From positions 1 to 45,883 of the forward strand of contig CANNAV010000016.1 of the NCBI GenBank assembly GCA_947502585.1: a stretch of 45,883 nt of DNA, read 5' to 3'. The first letter of the stretch is position 1. The number at the start of each line of letters is the position of its first letter. The position numbers were made by a program, and so were the translations under genes. Below are positions 8,891 through 17,740 of the stretch, one piece after another. This DNA is from an uncultured Pseudovibrio sp. Its GTDB lineage: Bacteria > Pseudomonadota > Alphaproteobacteria > Rhizobiales > Stappiaceae. The notes under the pieces are model-generated. The model worked only from the letters and a program-made list of their open reading frames with translations, was not told where the DNA came from and ran no database searches.

Positions 8891-10588
8891 TTATTCAGAG
8901 GACAGCTCGCCTTTTGCGTCTTCTGCACCGCTCTCTTGCGCCAATTCCTCGTCGGCGTCAACCGGAGTCTCTTCAAATGTTTCGCCTCCGAAGCCTTCTT
9001 CTTCGACTTCCAGCTCTTCTTCAGAGACTTCCACAAGGTCTTCAGCAGAAATCCAACCTGCGGCAACACGTGCTGACATGACGACAGCCTCCGCATCTGC
9101 ACGAGACAGATCAAAGCCGCTCAGAGTACCTTCCACGCGAATGGTTTCTTTATCCTTGCGTTCAGTCCAGCCAACGAGATCGTCAGCTGCACAGCCGGCA
9201 AGGTCTTCCATGGTTTTGATTTCGTCTTTACCCAAAGCAACGAGCATCACAGTAGTAAGACCCGGAACCTGAACCAGCTCATCGGAAACACCAAGCTGAC
9301 GACGCTCTTCTGTAAGTTTTACTTCCTGCTCTTCCAGGTACTCACGTGCTCGAGCCTGAATTTCGTCGGCTGTTTCTTCATCGAAGCCTTCAATGGACGA
9401 GATTTCGTCCAGGTCAACGTACGCGACCTCTTCTACAGAAGTAAAGCCTTCAGATGCGAGAAGCTGAGAAACCATCTCGTCAACATTCAATGTATTCTGG
9501 AAAAGATCGGAACGGACCTGAAATTCTTTCTGACGACGCTCGGACTCATCCGCTTCCGTCATAATGTCGATGCCCCAGCCGGTCAGCTGAGATGCAAGCC
9601 GTACGTTCTGACCGCGACGACCGATTGCCAGAGAGAGCTGATCATTGGGAACAACAACTTCGATACGCTCAGAATCCTCATCCAGAACAACCTTAGCAAC
9701 CTCAGCAGGCTGAAGTGCATTTACAATGAAGGTTGCTGCATCATCATTCCAGGGAATGATGTCGATCTTCTCACCCTGAAGTTCACCAACAACAGCCTGA
9801 ACACGGGAACCGCGCATACCTACACATGCACCAACCGGATCAATCGAACTGTCGTTAGACAGGACTGCGATCTTAGCGCGAGAGCCCGGATCACGTGCAA
9901 CCGCCTTGATCTCGATAACGCCGTCATAAATTTCCGGCACTTCCTGTGCGAACAGTTTTGCCATGAAGTGAGGGTGTGTACGAGACAGGAAGACCTGTGG
10001 ACCACGCTGTTCACGACGCACATCAAAGATCAGTGCGCGAATGCGATCACCATTTCGGAAGATTTCGCGTGGGATCAACTCATCACGACGAACGATTGCT
10101 TCACCCTTGCCGGTGTCAACAACAACGTTGCCATATTCAACGCGCTTCACGACAGCGTTAAGTACTTCACCAATGCGGTCTTTAAACTCATCGTACTGCT
10201 GATCACGCTCAGCTTCGCGGACCTTCTGAACGATGACCTGTTTAGCGGACTGAGCAGCGATACGTCCAAAATCGAGTGGTGGTAATGGATCTGCCATGAA
10301 ATCGCCGACGGTTGCGTCCGGGTTGCGCTCCTGCGCGTCAACCAGAGCAATTTCGGTCGAGATATTCTCGACAGTCTCAACGACCTGCAGCAAACGCTGA
10401 AGGCGGATTTCACCGGTTTTTGGATTAATCTCGGCACGAACTTCAGTCTCGGTGCCATAACGGGAGCGAGCGGCTTTTTGGATTGCATCCTCAAGAGCAG
10501 CAATCACAATGCTACGGTCAATCGACTTTTCGCGGGCGACCGCTTCAGCGATCTGCAGCAGCTCCAAACGATTTGCGCTGATAGCCAT
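8891..10588 (-). CDS. nusA: Transcription termination/antitermination factor NusA
   Basis: NusA binds RNA polymerase and nascent RNA and modulates pausing, termination and antitermination. The 565 residues contain the N-terminal polymerase-binding domain (residues 1-130), an S1 domain (AVVKRVEYGNVVVDTGKGEA), and two KH domains (ending VPNDQLSLAIGRRGQNVRLA). The C-terminal part carries helix-hairpin-helix repeats (LTTVMLVALGKDEIKTMEDLAG) and an acidic tail. The ATG at 10588 has AAGGAG ten bases upstream. It follows rimP by about 110 bases and precedes the ylxR-infB pair, the standard order. Confidence 0.97.
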   Translation of the reverse strand: MAISANRLELLQIAEAVAREKSIDRSIVIAALEDAIQKAARSRYGTETEVRAEINPKTGEIRLQRLLQVVETVENISTEIALVDAQERNPDATVGDFMADPLPPLDFGRIAAQSAKQVIVQKVREAERDQQYDEFKDRIGEVLNAVVKRVEYGNVVVDTGKGEAIVRRDELIPREIFRNGDRIRALIFDVRREQRGPQVFLSRTHPHFMAKLFAQEVPEIYDGVIEIKAVARDPGSRAKIAVLSNDSSIDPVGACVGMRGSRVQAVVGELQGEKIDIIPWNDDAATFIVNALQPAEVAKVVLDEDSERIEVVVPNDQLSLAIGRRGQNVRLASQLTGWGIDIMTEADESERRQKEFQVRSDLFQNTLNVDEMVSQLLASEGFTSVEEVAYVDLDEISSIEGFDEETADEIQARAREYLEEQEVKLTEERRQLGVSDELVQVPGLTTVMLVALGKDEIKTMEDLAGCAADDLVGWTERKDKETIRVEGTLSGFDLSRADAEAVVMSARVAAGWISAEDLVEVSEEELEVEEEGFGGETFEETPVDADEELAQESGAEDAKGELSSE

Positions 10589-10699
10589 TCCTCATCAACT
10601 CCTTACACGCCCTGCCTTCATTCACCAGCAGGAATATCAAACAAAAGGGTAGCTCGTTAAAACCGGAGCCACCCATAACCCATTGCGCAACAAGAACAG

Positions 10700-11293
10700 C
10701 TAATCGTGATTGAGGTAACTGTCATCGTCCGTAGGCTCCCCACGGGCTGCTTTTGCGGCCTTATCGGCTTTCAACGCCGCATCGACCAGTTCATCAGTCA
10801 AAACCAATACAGCTGAACCAATTTCATCCAAAGGAAGACGAGCAGTCTCATCCTGACCTTCCTGTACATCGGTCATTCTGATAAGCGCGCATCCATCTTC
10901 CAAACCCACGATGTGTCCACGATATCTCTTACGCCCAGCTTGCGGCACAGACATTTCGATTTTCGCGACATGTCCGGCCCAGCGCTCGAAGTCGCCTGGG
11001 CGAACGAGCGGACGGTCAATGCCCGGAGATGAAATCTCCAGATGATAGGCACCCGAAATTGGATCGTCCACATCCAGCGCCGGGGAAACTGCGTGGCTGA
11101 TTTCTTCACAGTCTTCAACAGCCATCGTCCCATCCGGGCGCTCTGCCATGATTTGAAGGGTGCAGCCATTGCTTCCGTTTACACGGATGCGCACCAGTCG
11201 ATAGCCCAGATCAGCAATAACTGGTTCGACAATTTCAGCTACGCGGGCCTCGAGGCCCTTTTCCTCTATAATCCGGGGATCGGTTTCGTCCAC
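10700..11293 (-). CDS. rimP: Ribosome maturation factor RimP
   Basis: RimP is needed for assembly of the 30S head. The 197-residue protein shows the family features [25 protein letters not shown], the SPGIDRPL motif ([19 protein letters not shown]) and a C-terminal SH3-like domain ([11 protein letters not shown]). A GTG at 11293 is the start, with AGG seven bases upstream (a TAGG element). It is the first gene of the rimP-nusA-ylxR-infB-rbfA-truB cluster. The 106-base gap upstream presumably holds the promoter, just past the trmB terminator. Confidence 0.95.
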   Translation of the reverse strand: MDETDPRIIEEKGLEARVAEIVEPVIADLGYRLVRIRVNGSNGCTLQIMAERPDGTMAVEDCEEISHAVSPALDVDDPISGAYHLEISSPGIDRPLVRPGDFERWAGHVAKIEMSVPQAGRKRYRGHIVGLEDGCALIRMTDVQEGQDETARLPLDEIGSAVLVLTDELVDAALKADKAAKAARGEPTDDDSYLNHD

Positions 11294-11394
11294 TTGGTAC
11301 CTATCGTCTTAATGCAAAGACATGCTTAGTGCCTTTGACAGTTATTTCGGATACCTGAATTTCGACAGTCAGGCATCAATACCGACCTAGCTAA

Positions 11395-11426
11395 TAAAAA
11401 AGAGCGGGTCCCTTTGGGGCCCACTC
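11395..11426 (-). terminator. Intrinsic terminator of trmB
   Basis: On the minus strand an 11-position stem with one mismatch and one G-U pair (arms 11402-11412 and 11416-11426, 3-base loop) is followed directly by TTTTTTA. This is a textbook intrinsic terminator separating trmB from the rimP operon. Confidence 0.85.
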
Positions 11427-11536
11427 CTCAATGCTCTTCACTGAGCCGATAGAGAACTCTTGCGCTGTACTATAGTCATTTGACCGCAGTATGCAACAGA
11501 AAATCAAAGATCAGCGAAGACAAAAGCGAGAGCCTT

Positions 11537-12247
11537 TTAGGTTTTCATCTCTTCAACCCGTAAAAATGTCAGGTAACGGCCAATTCTACCTTCACAGTGT
11601 GCCTTGCGTTCGTATCGCGTACCTGGCCAGTTGTGCCATGGCGTACGCCAGTCAGAAGCGCATTCTGCACTCCACTCAAAGGCTGGATGCCTGCGACAAT
11701 TGGACAGTGTCCAATCCACGTAGGTGTCGATATCACTGGCAAATCGGTATTCACACCCCGATTTCAGAGCACGTGCAATACGTGTCAGATTGATCTGGTT
11801 TACAAAGCGGCGCTTCCAATGCTTCTTCTTTGGCCATGGGTCCGGGTAAAGTTGGCAGGTCATGTCCAATGATGCAGCAGGAAGCCAGTCGAGCAACTTA
11901 CCCGCATCATCATCATACAAGCGGATATTCCTGAGACCAAATTCTTCAATGCCCGAGACAGCCTTGACAATACCAGAGCTGAACGGCTCACACCCTATAA
12001 ATCCGATATCAGGACTTTCTCTGGCACGATAAATAAGGTGTTCAGAGCCCCCAAAGCCAATTTCAAGACAAACGCTCTTTACTGGAACGGGAAACAACTC
12101 TGCCAGATTTTCTGGAGGTGTTTGTGTCAGGTTCAACGCCACTTGTGGCATAACATCCTGAAGTAACCGCGATTGTCGCGGACTTGCCGGCTTTCCGACG
12201 CGCCGGCCGAAAAAAGAGCCTTTGTAGTGATCTACCATCGTTCTCAT
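11537..12247 (-). CDS. trmB: tRNA (guanine-N7-)-methyltransferase
   Basis: TrmB methylates N7 of G46 in the tRNA variable loop using SAM. The protein shows SFFGRRVGKPASPRQ at the start, the SAM-binding LEIGFGGSEHL, the FIGCEPFSSG strand, and the signature LYPDPWPKKKHWKRRF. The start is uncertain: GTG 12253, ATG 12247 and ATG 12238 are all possible and none has a good Shine-Dalgarno sequence. ATG 12247 is taken here. It follows metK by 56 bases, with a hairpin in that gap, and is followed by a strong terminator. Confidence 0.94.
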   Translation of the reverse strand: MRTMVDHYKGSFFGRRVGKPASPRQSRLLQDVMPQVALNLTQTPPENLAELFPVPVKSVCLEIGFGGSEHLIYRARESPDIGFIGCEPFSSGIVKAVSGIEEFGLRNIRLYDDDAGKLLDWLPAASLDMTCQLYPDPWPKKKHWKRRFVNQINLTRIARALKSGCEYRFASDIDTYVDWTLSNCRRHPAFEWSAECASDWRTPWHNWPGTRYERKAHCEGRIGRYLTFLRVEEMKT

Positions 12248-12254
12248 AAACACA

Positions 12255-12281
12255 AACTGGCCAGAAGTCGCCCGGCCAGTT
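12255..12281 (-). promoter_or_regulatory. Hairpin between metK and trmB
   Basis: AACTGGCC (12255-12262) and GGCCAGTT (12274-12281) form a perfect 8-bp stem. On the minus strand it is followed by TGTGTTT, which runs into the possible trmB start codons. It could be a weak terminator for metK or could limit trmB translation. A smaller CTCTA/TAGAG hairpin lies just upstream on the transcript. Confidence 0.5.
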
Positions 12282-12303
12282 GTTCATTCTCTAGCGTTAG
12301 AGG

Positions 12304-13488
12304 TTAAGCATAGGCTTTTTCTACAGCATCACGCAGGTTATGGACAAGGTCGATTTTTTCCCAGGAGAACCCGCCATCACCCTCAGCTTCCCGGCCAAAG
12401 TGACCGTAAGCTGCTGTACGTGCGTAGATTGGCTTGTTCAGGTTGAGGTGCTCCCGAATGCCGCGCGGGGTCAAACTCATGACTTCGCGGATTGCAGCTT
12501 CGACGCGCCCCCCTTCAAAACGGCCTGTACCATGCAGATTGACGAAGACGGACTGCGGCTCGGCGATACCAATCGCATAAGCTAACTGAATGGTGCACTT
12601 GTCTGCCAGATCAGCCGCAACCACGTTTTTAGCAAGGTAGCGAGCAGCGTATGCAGCAGATCGGTCAACTTTGGTCGGGTCTTTACCCGAAAATGCGCCC
12701 CCACCGTGTGGAGCTGCGCCGCCGTATGTATCCACGATGATCTTGCGACCTGTGAGGCCACAGTCGCCGTCAGGGCCACCGATCACGAACTTACCGGTTG
12801 GGTTGATGTGCCAGATAGTGTTACTGGTCACCCAGTCACCTGGCAGTGCTGCACGGATGTAAGGTTCGACAACAGCACGCACATCGTCTGATGTCATGGT
12901 TTCATCCAGATGCTGAGTGGACAGCACTATGGATGTCGCCTCGACCGGCTTGCCATCCTCATAACGAATGGAAACCTGGCTCTTCGCATCCGGACCAAGC
13001 ACTGGCTCGTTGCCGGATTTGCGGGCATCTGCAAGCAAACGCAAGATCTTATGGGAGTACAGGATCGGAGCTGGCATCAGCTCTTCAGTTTCGCGGCATG
13101 CATAACCAAACATAATGCCCTGATCGCCGGCGCCTTCGTCCTTATTGTCGGCAGCATCTACGCCCTGAGCAATATCAGCGGACTGGCCATGCAAAAGAAC
13201 CTGTACATCCAGATCTTTCCAATTAAAGCCAGTTTGCTCATACCCGATATCCTTTACAGCAAGGCGGGCAATATGGGCCAGATATTCTTTTGTGAGAGAA
13301 GCCGGGCCACGGGTTTCACCTGCAATAACGAGCTTATTCGTTGTTGCAAGCGTTTCACACGCCACGCGGGCTTCTGGCATTTCCTTTAGAAAGGCGTCGA
13401 CGATCGTATCTGAAACACGGTCGCAGACTTTGTCGGGATGGCCTTCTGATACTGATTCCGACGTGAACACGTAGTTCTGACGAGCCAT
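12304..13488 (-). CDS. metK: S-adenosylmethionine synthase
   Basis: MetK makes SAM from methionine and ATP. The 394-residue protein opens with [21 protein letters not shown]. It also has [13 protein letters not shown], the phosphate-binding [19 protein letters not shown], and GHFGREAEG near the end, all signatures of the family. The ATG at 13488 is chosen: AAGGA lies 9 bases upstream, and the TTG two codons earlier adds only two residues. It is preceded by a PraR-like regulator and a strong leader hairpin, and followed by the SAM-using trmB. Confidence 0.97.
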   Translation of the reverse strand: MARQNYVFTSESVSEGHPDKVCDRVSDTIVDAFLKEMPEARVACETLATTNKLVIAGETRGPASLTKEYLAHIARLAVKDIGYEQTGFNWKDLDVQVLLHGQSADIAQGVDAADNKDEGAGDQGIMFGYACRETEELMPAPILYSHKILRLLADARKSGNEPVLGPDAKSQVSIRYEDGKPVEATSIVLSTQHLDETMTSDDVRAVVEPYIRAALPGDWVTSNTIWHINPTGKFVIGGPDGDCGLTGRKIIVDTYGGAAPHGGGAFSGKDPTKVDRSAAYAARYLAKNVVAADLADKCTIQLAYAIGIAEPQSVFVNLHGTGRFEGGRVEAAIREVMSLTPRGIREHLNLNKPIYARTAAYGHFGREAEGDGGFSWEKIDLVHNLRDAVEKAYA

Positions 13489-13509
13489 TGGCAAGCGTCC
13501 TTCTGGGAA

Positions 13510-13558
13510 GAAAAATGTAATTGAAGCGACGGCATATCCGTCGCTTCTGGTGTTACAT
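13510..13558 (-). terminator. Terminator-like hairpin upstream of metK
   Basis: GAAGCGACGG (13523-13532) and CCGTCGCTTC (13538-13547) form a perfect 10-bp stem. An outer ATGTAA/TTACAT stem (13515-13520 with 13553-13558) is followed on the minus strand by TTTTTCTT. It lies about 80 bases after the stop of the XRE gene and about 20 bases before the metK start. It may terminate the regulator gene, or act as an attenuator in the metK leader. Confidence 0.6.
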
Positions 13559-13636
13559 CAAACAAGGAATGTCGATTACGTCAAGAAATTTAGATAAAAA
13601 TTGCCGGTGAATTGCGAAATGTTACGGGTCCCAAAC

Positions 13637-14044
13637 TTACTCTTCTTCCCCGGCAAGGCTCTTGACCAGTTCTACAACCTTCTTGCGTACTTTCGGGTTT
13701 TCAATGCGAACGAAAGCCTTGTTAAGAGCTAAACCATCAGAAGATGACAAAAAGTCGACGACGTACGTGGTTTGCGGATTATCACCGACGCCAGGCGTCT
13801 CCTCCGGAGTTCCCGGAGCATCTTCAAAGAAAAAGGCGACAGGCACTTTCAGTATGGTAGCAATGTGCTGCAAGCGGCTTGCACCAATCCGGTTGGTCCC
13901 TTTTTCATACTTCTGGATTTGCTGAAATGTAATACCAAGGCTTTCGCCAAGTTTTTCCTGACTCATGCCAAGCATCATGCGGCGCAAACGGACACGGCTG
14001 CCGACATGAATATCGATAGGGTTTGGTGCTTTTTTGCTGGGCAT
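13637..14044 (-). CDS. XRE-family transcriptional regulator (PraR-like)
   Basis: The 135-residue protein has a helix-turn-helix of the XRE/Cro type at residues about 20-75 (LRRMMLGMSQEKLGESLGI, FQQIQKYEKGTNRIGASRL). Next come an acidic-proline linker and a conserved C-terminal tail (FVRIENPKVRKKVVELVKSL). Single-domain XRE proteins between lnt and metK are common in rhizobia and include PraR, which in Azorhizobium and Rhizobium represses surface- and reb-related genes; orthology is inferred from position and architecture. The ATG at 14044 is preferred to a TTG two codons upstream. A palindrome in its leader may be an autoregulatory operator. Confidence 0.88.
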   Translation of the reverse strand: MPSKKAPNPIDIHVGSRVRLRRMMLGMSQEKLGESLGITFQQIQKYEKGTNRIGASRLQHIATILKVPVAFFFEDAPGTPEETPGVGDNPQTTYVVDFLSSSDGLALNKAFVRIENPKVRKKVVELVKSLAGEEE

Positions 14045-14072
14045 TTTCAAAGGCCCTCTTCTTTGGTTTTTT

Positions 14073-14087
14073 ACGGTGCCTTACCGT
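14073..14087. promoter_or_regulatory. Candidate operator of the XRE regulator
   Basis: The inverted repeat ACGGT-AAGGC-ACCGT (read on the minus strand) is flanked by A/T-rich tracts. It lies about 28 bases upstream of the regulator's ATG, a usual place for autorepression. Binding is inferred, not shown. Confidence 0.35.
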
Positions 14088-14305
14088 GGTTTTTATTTAG
14101 AGCGTGTTCCGTTTGGCTGGATTCATTCAAACGATAAGAATTCGCTCCCACAAAGACGTTAGAGCACGATGCGAAAATGCAAATGACACGCAGCGCACTG
14201 AACGAGAGCGCATTTCAGTAACTCTCGCAAGAACACAATTCATCAAACCTGCATTTCGACTATTGCCAAAACAACCTCTGACAGAGGCATCGGTGGCAGG
14301 CCCAT

Positions 14306-14348
14306 AGGGTTTTCCTGAGGCCAATACTTCGATCCGGACGAAAACCCT
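14306..14348. repeat. 9-bp inverted repeat downstream of lnt
   Basis: AGGGTTTTC (14306-14314) and GAAAACCCT (14340-14348) are perfect inverted arms with a 25-base spacer. They lie in the 339-base gap 14045-14383 between lnt and the XRE gene. The rest of that gap shows no credible gene; it should hold the XRE promoter. Confidence 0.4.
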
Positions 14349-14383
14349 TACGTGTATCAGATGACGACATTTGCGTGCATTCG

Positions 14384-15994
14384 TCAATCTCTACGGGTAG
14401 GTAATAATTTCTCCATCACCAATAGGATACTAACAACTACTAGAATAATTCCCCAAAAAATTGAATCACCCATCCTTACGTAGGGTGTGGATCTCAGTAT
14501 TTCAGGCAATTCAAAATTGAAACTACCTTTTTTATTTAAAACAACTTCTGCGAGTATTCTACCATTGGAATCTACTAGCCCAGAAATACCAGTATTTGCG
14601 GACCGCACCAGTGGTATGCCTTGTTCAACTGCTCTAATTCGTGCCTGCGCGAAATGCTGGTATGGACCTGCTGTTTCGCCAAACCATCCGTCATTTGTTA
14701 GGTTTACGAGTAAGTTAGGCCGCTCATATTCTGGAAGAACAGTTTGCGGAAAGATTGCCTCATAACAAATCAGAGGTTGGAAAATAAGTGAATTTTTTAA
14801 ATCTATTTTTTTGTACCGCTTCCCTGCAGTAAAATCTGCCGGAGCAGGAACAATGCGCTCCACACCAATGGATTGCAGAAGCCAGCGCTTCGGCAAATAC
14901 TCCCCAAACGGAACCAGTCGCACTTTGTCATAAATATCGGTGAGTGCACCTTCGTCTGACACAACAAAAGTACTATTAAAAAATCTATTACCGTTCTCAG
15001 ACAGTACGCGACGAATACCACCTGTAATCAACGTAGTATGTTGGGGAAGCATTGCTCCGATGGCTTCCAGAGCCTCAGGTTCTTCATCCAGCAGAAACGG
15101 AAATGCTGATTCAGGCCAGAAGATGAGGGTCTCAATATCCAGGTTCAGCCCCGCGAGTGCCTGCTGTGTTTGCTGCAGGTAGAGCGGCAGGAGCCTTTGC
15201 CTGTTTTCGGGCTTCCACTTGTCAGCCTGAGGTATATTGGGCTGTATTACCAGCACCTGAAGCCCGTCAACCGTCTGTGGAGGAGCCTGCAACCTATTCG
15301 TTCCGTATGCAACCAGGCCAGCCCACACAAGCACACATACACAGATATAGAAAGCAGCAGCTTTACGCCTCCGGTCAATCAGCACAACAGGCATCGAAAA
15401 CAGGAGCAGCACAAGAAAACCGACGCCGTAAATTCCCATAACAGAGAAGCTCTGCATCAGTGTAAGGCTTTCCGCGAATGCATATCCCCACACATTCCAT
15501 GGAAAGCCTGTAAGCATGTGTCCACGCAGCCAGTTGGAAAGAGCCAAAGCAACCGCAAAAAGCAGAACACGTGAGATGCCGCGCGTCCAGAATAAGGATG
15601 CACCGGCCAGAACCAGTGATGGGATCAAAGCAAGAGCACCGGGTAGAATGACCAGCGCAAAAGGGATCATCCAGGCGTAACTCTTAGCGTCTACCAGGAA
15701 CGCTTCTGCAATCCAGAATAACCCGAGCAGGAAAAACCCAAAGAAAAACGCCCAGGAAACGCAAAAAAACGCAAAAAAACGCGTTTTAAGGTTCCCTGCT
15801 CCCTGCCACTTTGCTCCATCGAGAAGAAGGATCAGCAGTGGCAGTGTCACCCAAAGAACAGGAAAGGCGCCATAGGGAGGGAATGCAAAGGCAGACGCTG
15901 ATCCCCCTGCAAAAGCAAAAAGTCCGCGTCTCCACCCTGATGATTCCCCAAGAGTTCTTATCAGAGTTCGCGACTTATCAATGGCAGAGAACAC
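14384..15994 (-). CDS. lnt: Apolipoprotein N-acyltransferase
   Basis: Lnt adds the third acyl chain to the N-terminal cysteine of lipoproteins in the inner membrane. The 536-residue protein begins with about six hydrophobic helices, then has a nitrilase-type periplasmic domain and a final helix (FWGIILVVVSILLVM). The catalytic triad is visible: Glu in WPESAFPF, Lys in YDKVRLVPFGEYLP and Cys in LICYEAIFP. It starts at GTG 15994, where GGAG sits 6 bases upstream. It follows the corC-like gene by 45 bases. Two tandem GCAAAAAAAC decamers (15761-15780, plus strand) code for an F-rich helix. Confidence 0.96.
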   Translation of the reverse strand: MFSAIDKSRTLIRTLGESSGWRRGLFAFAGGSASAFAFPPYGAFPVLWVTLPLLILLLDGAKWQGAGNLKTRFFAFFCVSWAFFFGFFLLGLFWIAEAFLVDAKSYAWMIPFALVILPGALALIPSLVLAGASLFWTRGISRVLLFAVALALSNWLRGHMLTGFPWNVWGYAFAESLTLMQSFSVMGIYGVGFLVLLLFSMPVVLIDRRRKAAAFYICVCVLVWAGLVAYGTNRLQAPPQTVDGLQVLVIQPNIPQADKWKPENRQRLLPLYLQQTQQALAGLNLDIETLIFWPESAFPFLLDEEPEALEAIGAMLPQHTTLITGGIRRVLSENGNRFFNSTFVVSDEGALTDIYDKVRLVPFGEYLPKRWLLQSIGVERIVPAPADFTAGKRYKKIDLKNSLIFQPLICYEAIFPQTVLPEYERPNLLVNLTNDGWFGETAGPYQHFAQARIRAVEQGIPLVRSANTGISGLVDSNGRILAEVVLNKKGSFNFELPEILRSTPYVRMGDSIFWGIILVVVSILLVMEKLLPTRRD

Positions 15995-16039
15995 TCACCA
16001 CTCCCGAATGTCAGAGGTAAATATTCGATTTTGCGGCGC

Positions 16040-17191
16040 TTATTCTGCAGCTTCAGACCTGCGTGGGCGGATTCTCTGAACTGCCACGCGCTGATCAACA
16101 CGCCGCTTGGAAATACGAAGTCGTTTAATGCGGCGCAAGTCAGCATCAACCACTTCGAACTCGAAGGCTGGTAAGGTCTTGTCTATAATCAACTCACCAC
16201 GAACCGGGACCCTGTCCAAAATGGAGAACAGCAGACCACCAAGTGTGTCCACTTCTTCCGTCTGCTCTTCGATGAGCTTGAAGTCCGCTCCGAGCTCCAC
16301 CTGAAGGTCTTCCAGGTCAATTCGAGGATCAACCACCCAGACTCCGGGGCTGACATTCATGATAAGCTCTTCTTCGTCCTTATCATGTTCATCTTCGATG
16401 TCGCCAACCACAGTCTCAACTATGTCCTCAAGGGACACGAGACCATCAGTTCCGCCGTACTCATCAATCACCAGCGCCATTTGCACGCGCGTTACCTGCA
16501 TCTTCTTCATCAGATCAGAAGAAGACATGGATGGTGGAACAAAATGCAGAGGCCGGGTAAGCCCTGTCGCATTCAGTGGCGTAGAGAGGTCAACGCAAGA
16601 TAGATCAAGCAGAGACTTTTCTTCTTCTGACTGCTCCGATGCGCTCTTTTCCGGCTTCACCAAGGTCAGGGGCACATCACTATTCCTGGCATTGACAGCC
16701 AACTCGACAAAGTAGGACATAAGATCCTTGATATGGACCATACCCCGAGGGTCATCCAGGTTGTCGTGATAGACTGGCATGCGGGAGTGACCAGAAGCCC
16801 TAAACAAGGCCATCACCTGACCAATCGTCGTCGTGTCTTCCACGGCTTCAATATCGGCACGCGGTATCATGACATCTTCAACTCGAGATTCGCGTAGCTG
16901 GAGGATGTTAGTCAGCAACTCACGCTCTTCCTTGGTGAAGGCTGCATCAGCCCCTTCACAATCGCGGGCGAGTTCATCTTCCAAATCTTCGCGCAATGAA
17001 ACAGCTGCGCTTTTTCGGAAACCTCTAAAAGGATTTAGGTTTGATTTCAGCCTGGTCAAGACACCAGGCTTCATCGCTTGTGGTTCAGAGGTATTTTCGG
17101 CAACATCTGTGCCAGCACTCCGTTCAGGCTCAGTAGTATCAGCCTGAACGAAGCTGCTTGCACCTTCTGTACTTCGAGGTTCCGGGCTCAT
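16040..17191 (-). CDS. CorC-like CBS-domain protein (hemolysin C family)
   Basis: After an acidic, unordered N-terminus comes EERELLTNILQLRESRVEDVMIPRADIEAVE, the entry to a CBS pair, whose second member includes ALVIDEYGGTDGLVSLEDIVE. A C-terminal CorC/HlyC transporter-associated domain follows (VDTLGGLLFSILDRVPVRGE). There is no DUF21 membrane domain, so it is a soluble CorC/YbeX-type protein. Such proteins sit between ybeY and lnt in many proteobacteria and are linked to ribosome maturation or magnesium/cobalt homeostasis; the exact role is uncertain. The start is unclear: ATG 17191 has GAGAG just upstream, while GTG 17218 lies inside a palindrome and lacks such a site. Confidence 0.88.
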   Translation of the reverse strand: MSPEPRSTEGASSFVQADTTEPERSAGTDVAENTSEPQAMKPGVLTRLKSNLNPFRGFRKSAAVSLREDLEDELARDCEGADAAFTKEERELLTNILQLRESRVEDVMIPRADIEAVEDTTTIGQVMALFRASGHSRMPVYHDNLDDPRGMVHIKDLMSYFVELAVNARNSDVPLTLVKPEKSASEQSEEEKSLLDLSCVDLSTPLNATGLTRPLHFVPPSMSSSDLMKKMQVTRVQMALVIDEYGGTDGLVSLEDIVETVVGDIEDEHDKDEEELIMNVSPGVWVVDPRIDLEDLQVELGADFKLIEEQTEEVDTLGGLLFSILDRVPVRGELIIDKTLPAFEFEVVDADLRRIKRLRISKRRVDQRVAVQRIRPRRSEAAE

Positions 17192-17210
17192 CTCTCTCTC
17201 ATTGTTCCCC

Positions 17211-17227
17211 GTATTCACCGTGAATAC
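17211..17227. repeat. 17-bp palindrome at the ybeY-corC junction
   Basis: GTATTCAC-C-GTGAATAC is a perfect palindrome with a one-base centre. It covers the possible GTG start at 17216-17218 and lies 7 bases after the ybeY stop. Confidence 0.55.
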
Positions 17228-17233
17228 CGAGGG

Positions 17234-17740
17234 TTATTTATCTGCCAATAATGGCGCATCTTTGTATGGATCGGGGATTTGCAGGCTCGCCAAAATCAGG
17301 CGCTCTTCCGCTTCCATTTCTTCCGCTTCGTCATTTATCTGGTGATCATATCCAAAAAGATGAAGGGTCCCATGAACAATAAGATGAACCAGATGGTGTT
17401 CAAATGGAATTTCAAGCTCTATAGCTTCACGCTTTACCGTTTCATTTGCAATAATAATATCACCCAATAGCGGGCCAAATGGCGGTTCCTCGCTATCGTC
17501 ACCCGGAAAGGACAAGACATTCGTCGGCTTGTCTTTCTCGCGCCACATCTTATTCAGTTCCTGAATATGGGCATCATCGGTGAAGACAAGAGAGACTTCT
17601 GTGTTTTCTATTACACTCAGCTCACTTGTTGCAAAAGCAGCGACAATTGCCTTTTCAGCAATAGCTTCCAACAGTTCTTCATTCTCCCAATCGCCTGCTT
17701 CAATCAGCAGGTCGATGTGCACCGGGCAAGCTGTATTCAT
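17234..17740 (-). CDS. ybeY: Endoribonuclease/rRNA maturation factor YbeY
   Basis: YbeY is a zinc-dependent endoribonuclease active in 16S rRNA 3'-end maturation and 70S quality control. The 168 residues include TNVLSFPGDD and the metal-binding motif HGTLHLFGYDH with His123, His127 and His133. The ATG at 17740 overlaps the phoH stop as ATGA, so the two are translationally coupled. The phoH-ybeY-corC-lnt order is widely conserved. Confidence 0.96.
   Translation of the reverse strand: MNTACPVHIDLLIEAGDWENEELLEAIAEKAIVAAFATSELSVIENTEVSLVFTDDAHIQELNKMWREKDKPTNVLSFPGDDSEEPPFGPLLGDIIIANETVKREAIELEIPFEHHLVHLIVHGTLHLFGYDHQINDEAEEMEAEERLILASLQIPDPYKDAPLLADK

Noticed and set aside
13489-13636. SAM riboswitch ahead of metK
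   Set aside because: The hairpin is a simple stem with U-run; I could not match SAM-II or SAM/SAH conserved cores by eye. A covariance-model search would decide.
14127-14387. 86-residue minus-strand frame between lnt and the XRE gene
   Set aside because: It overlaps the lnt stop, has no ribosome-binding site or recognisable motif, and lies over an inverted repeat.
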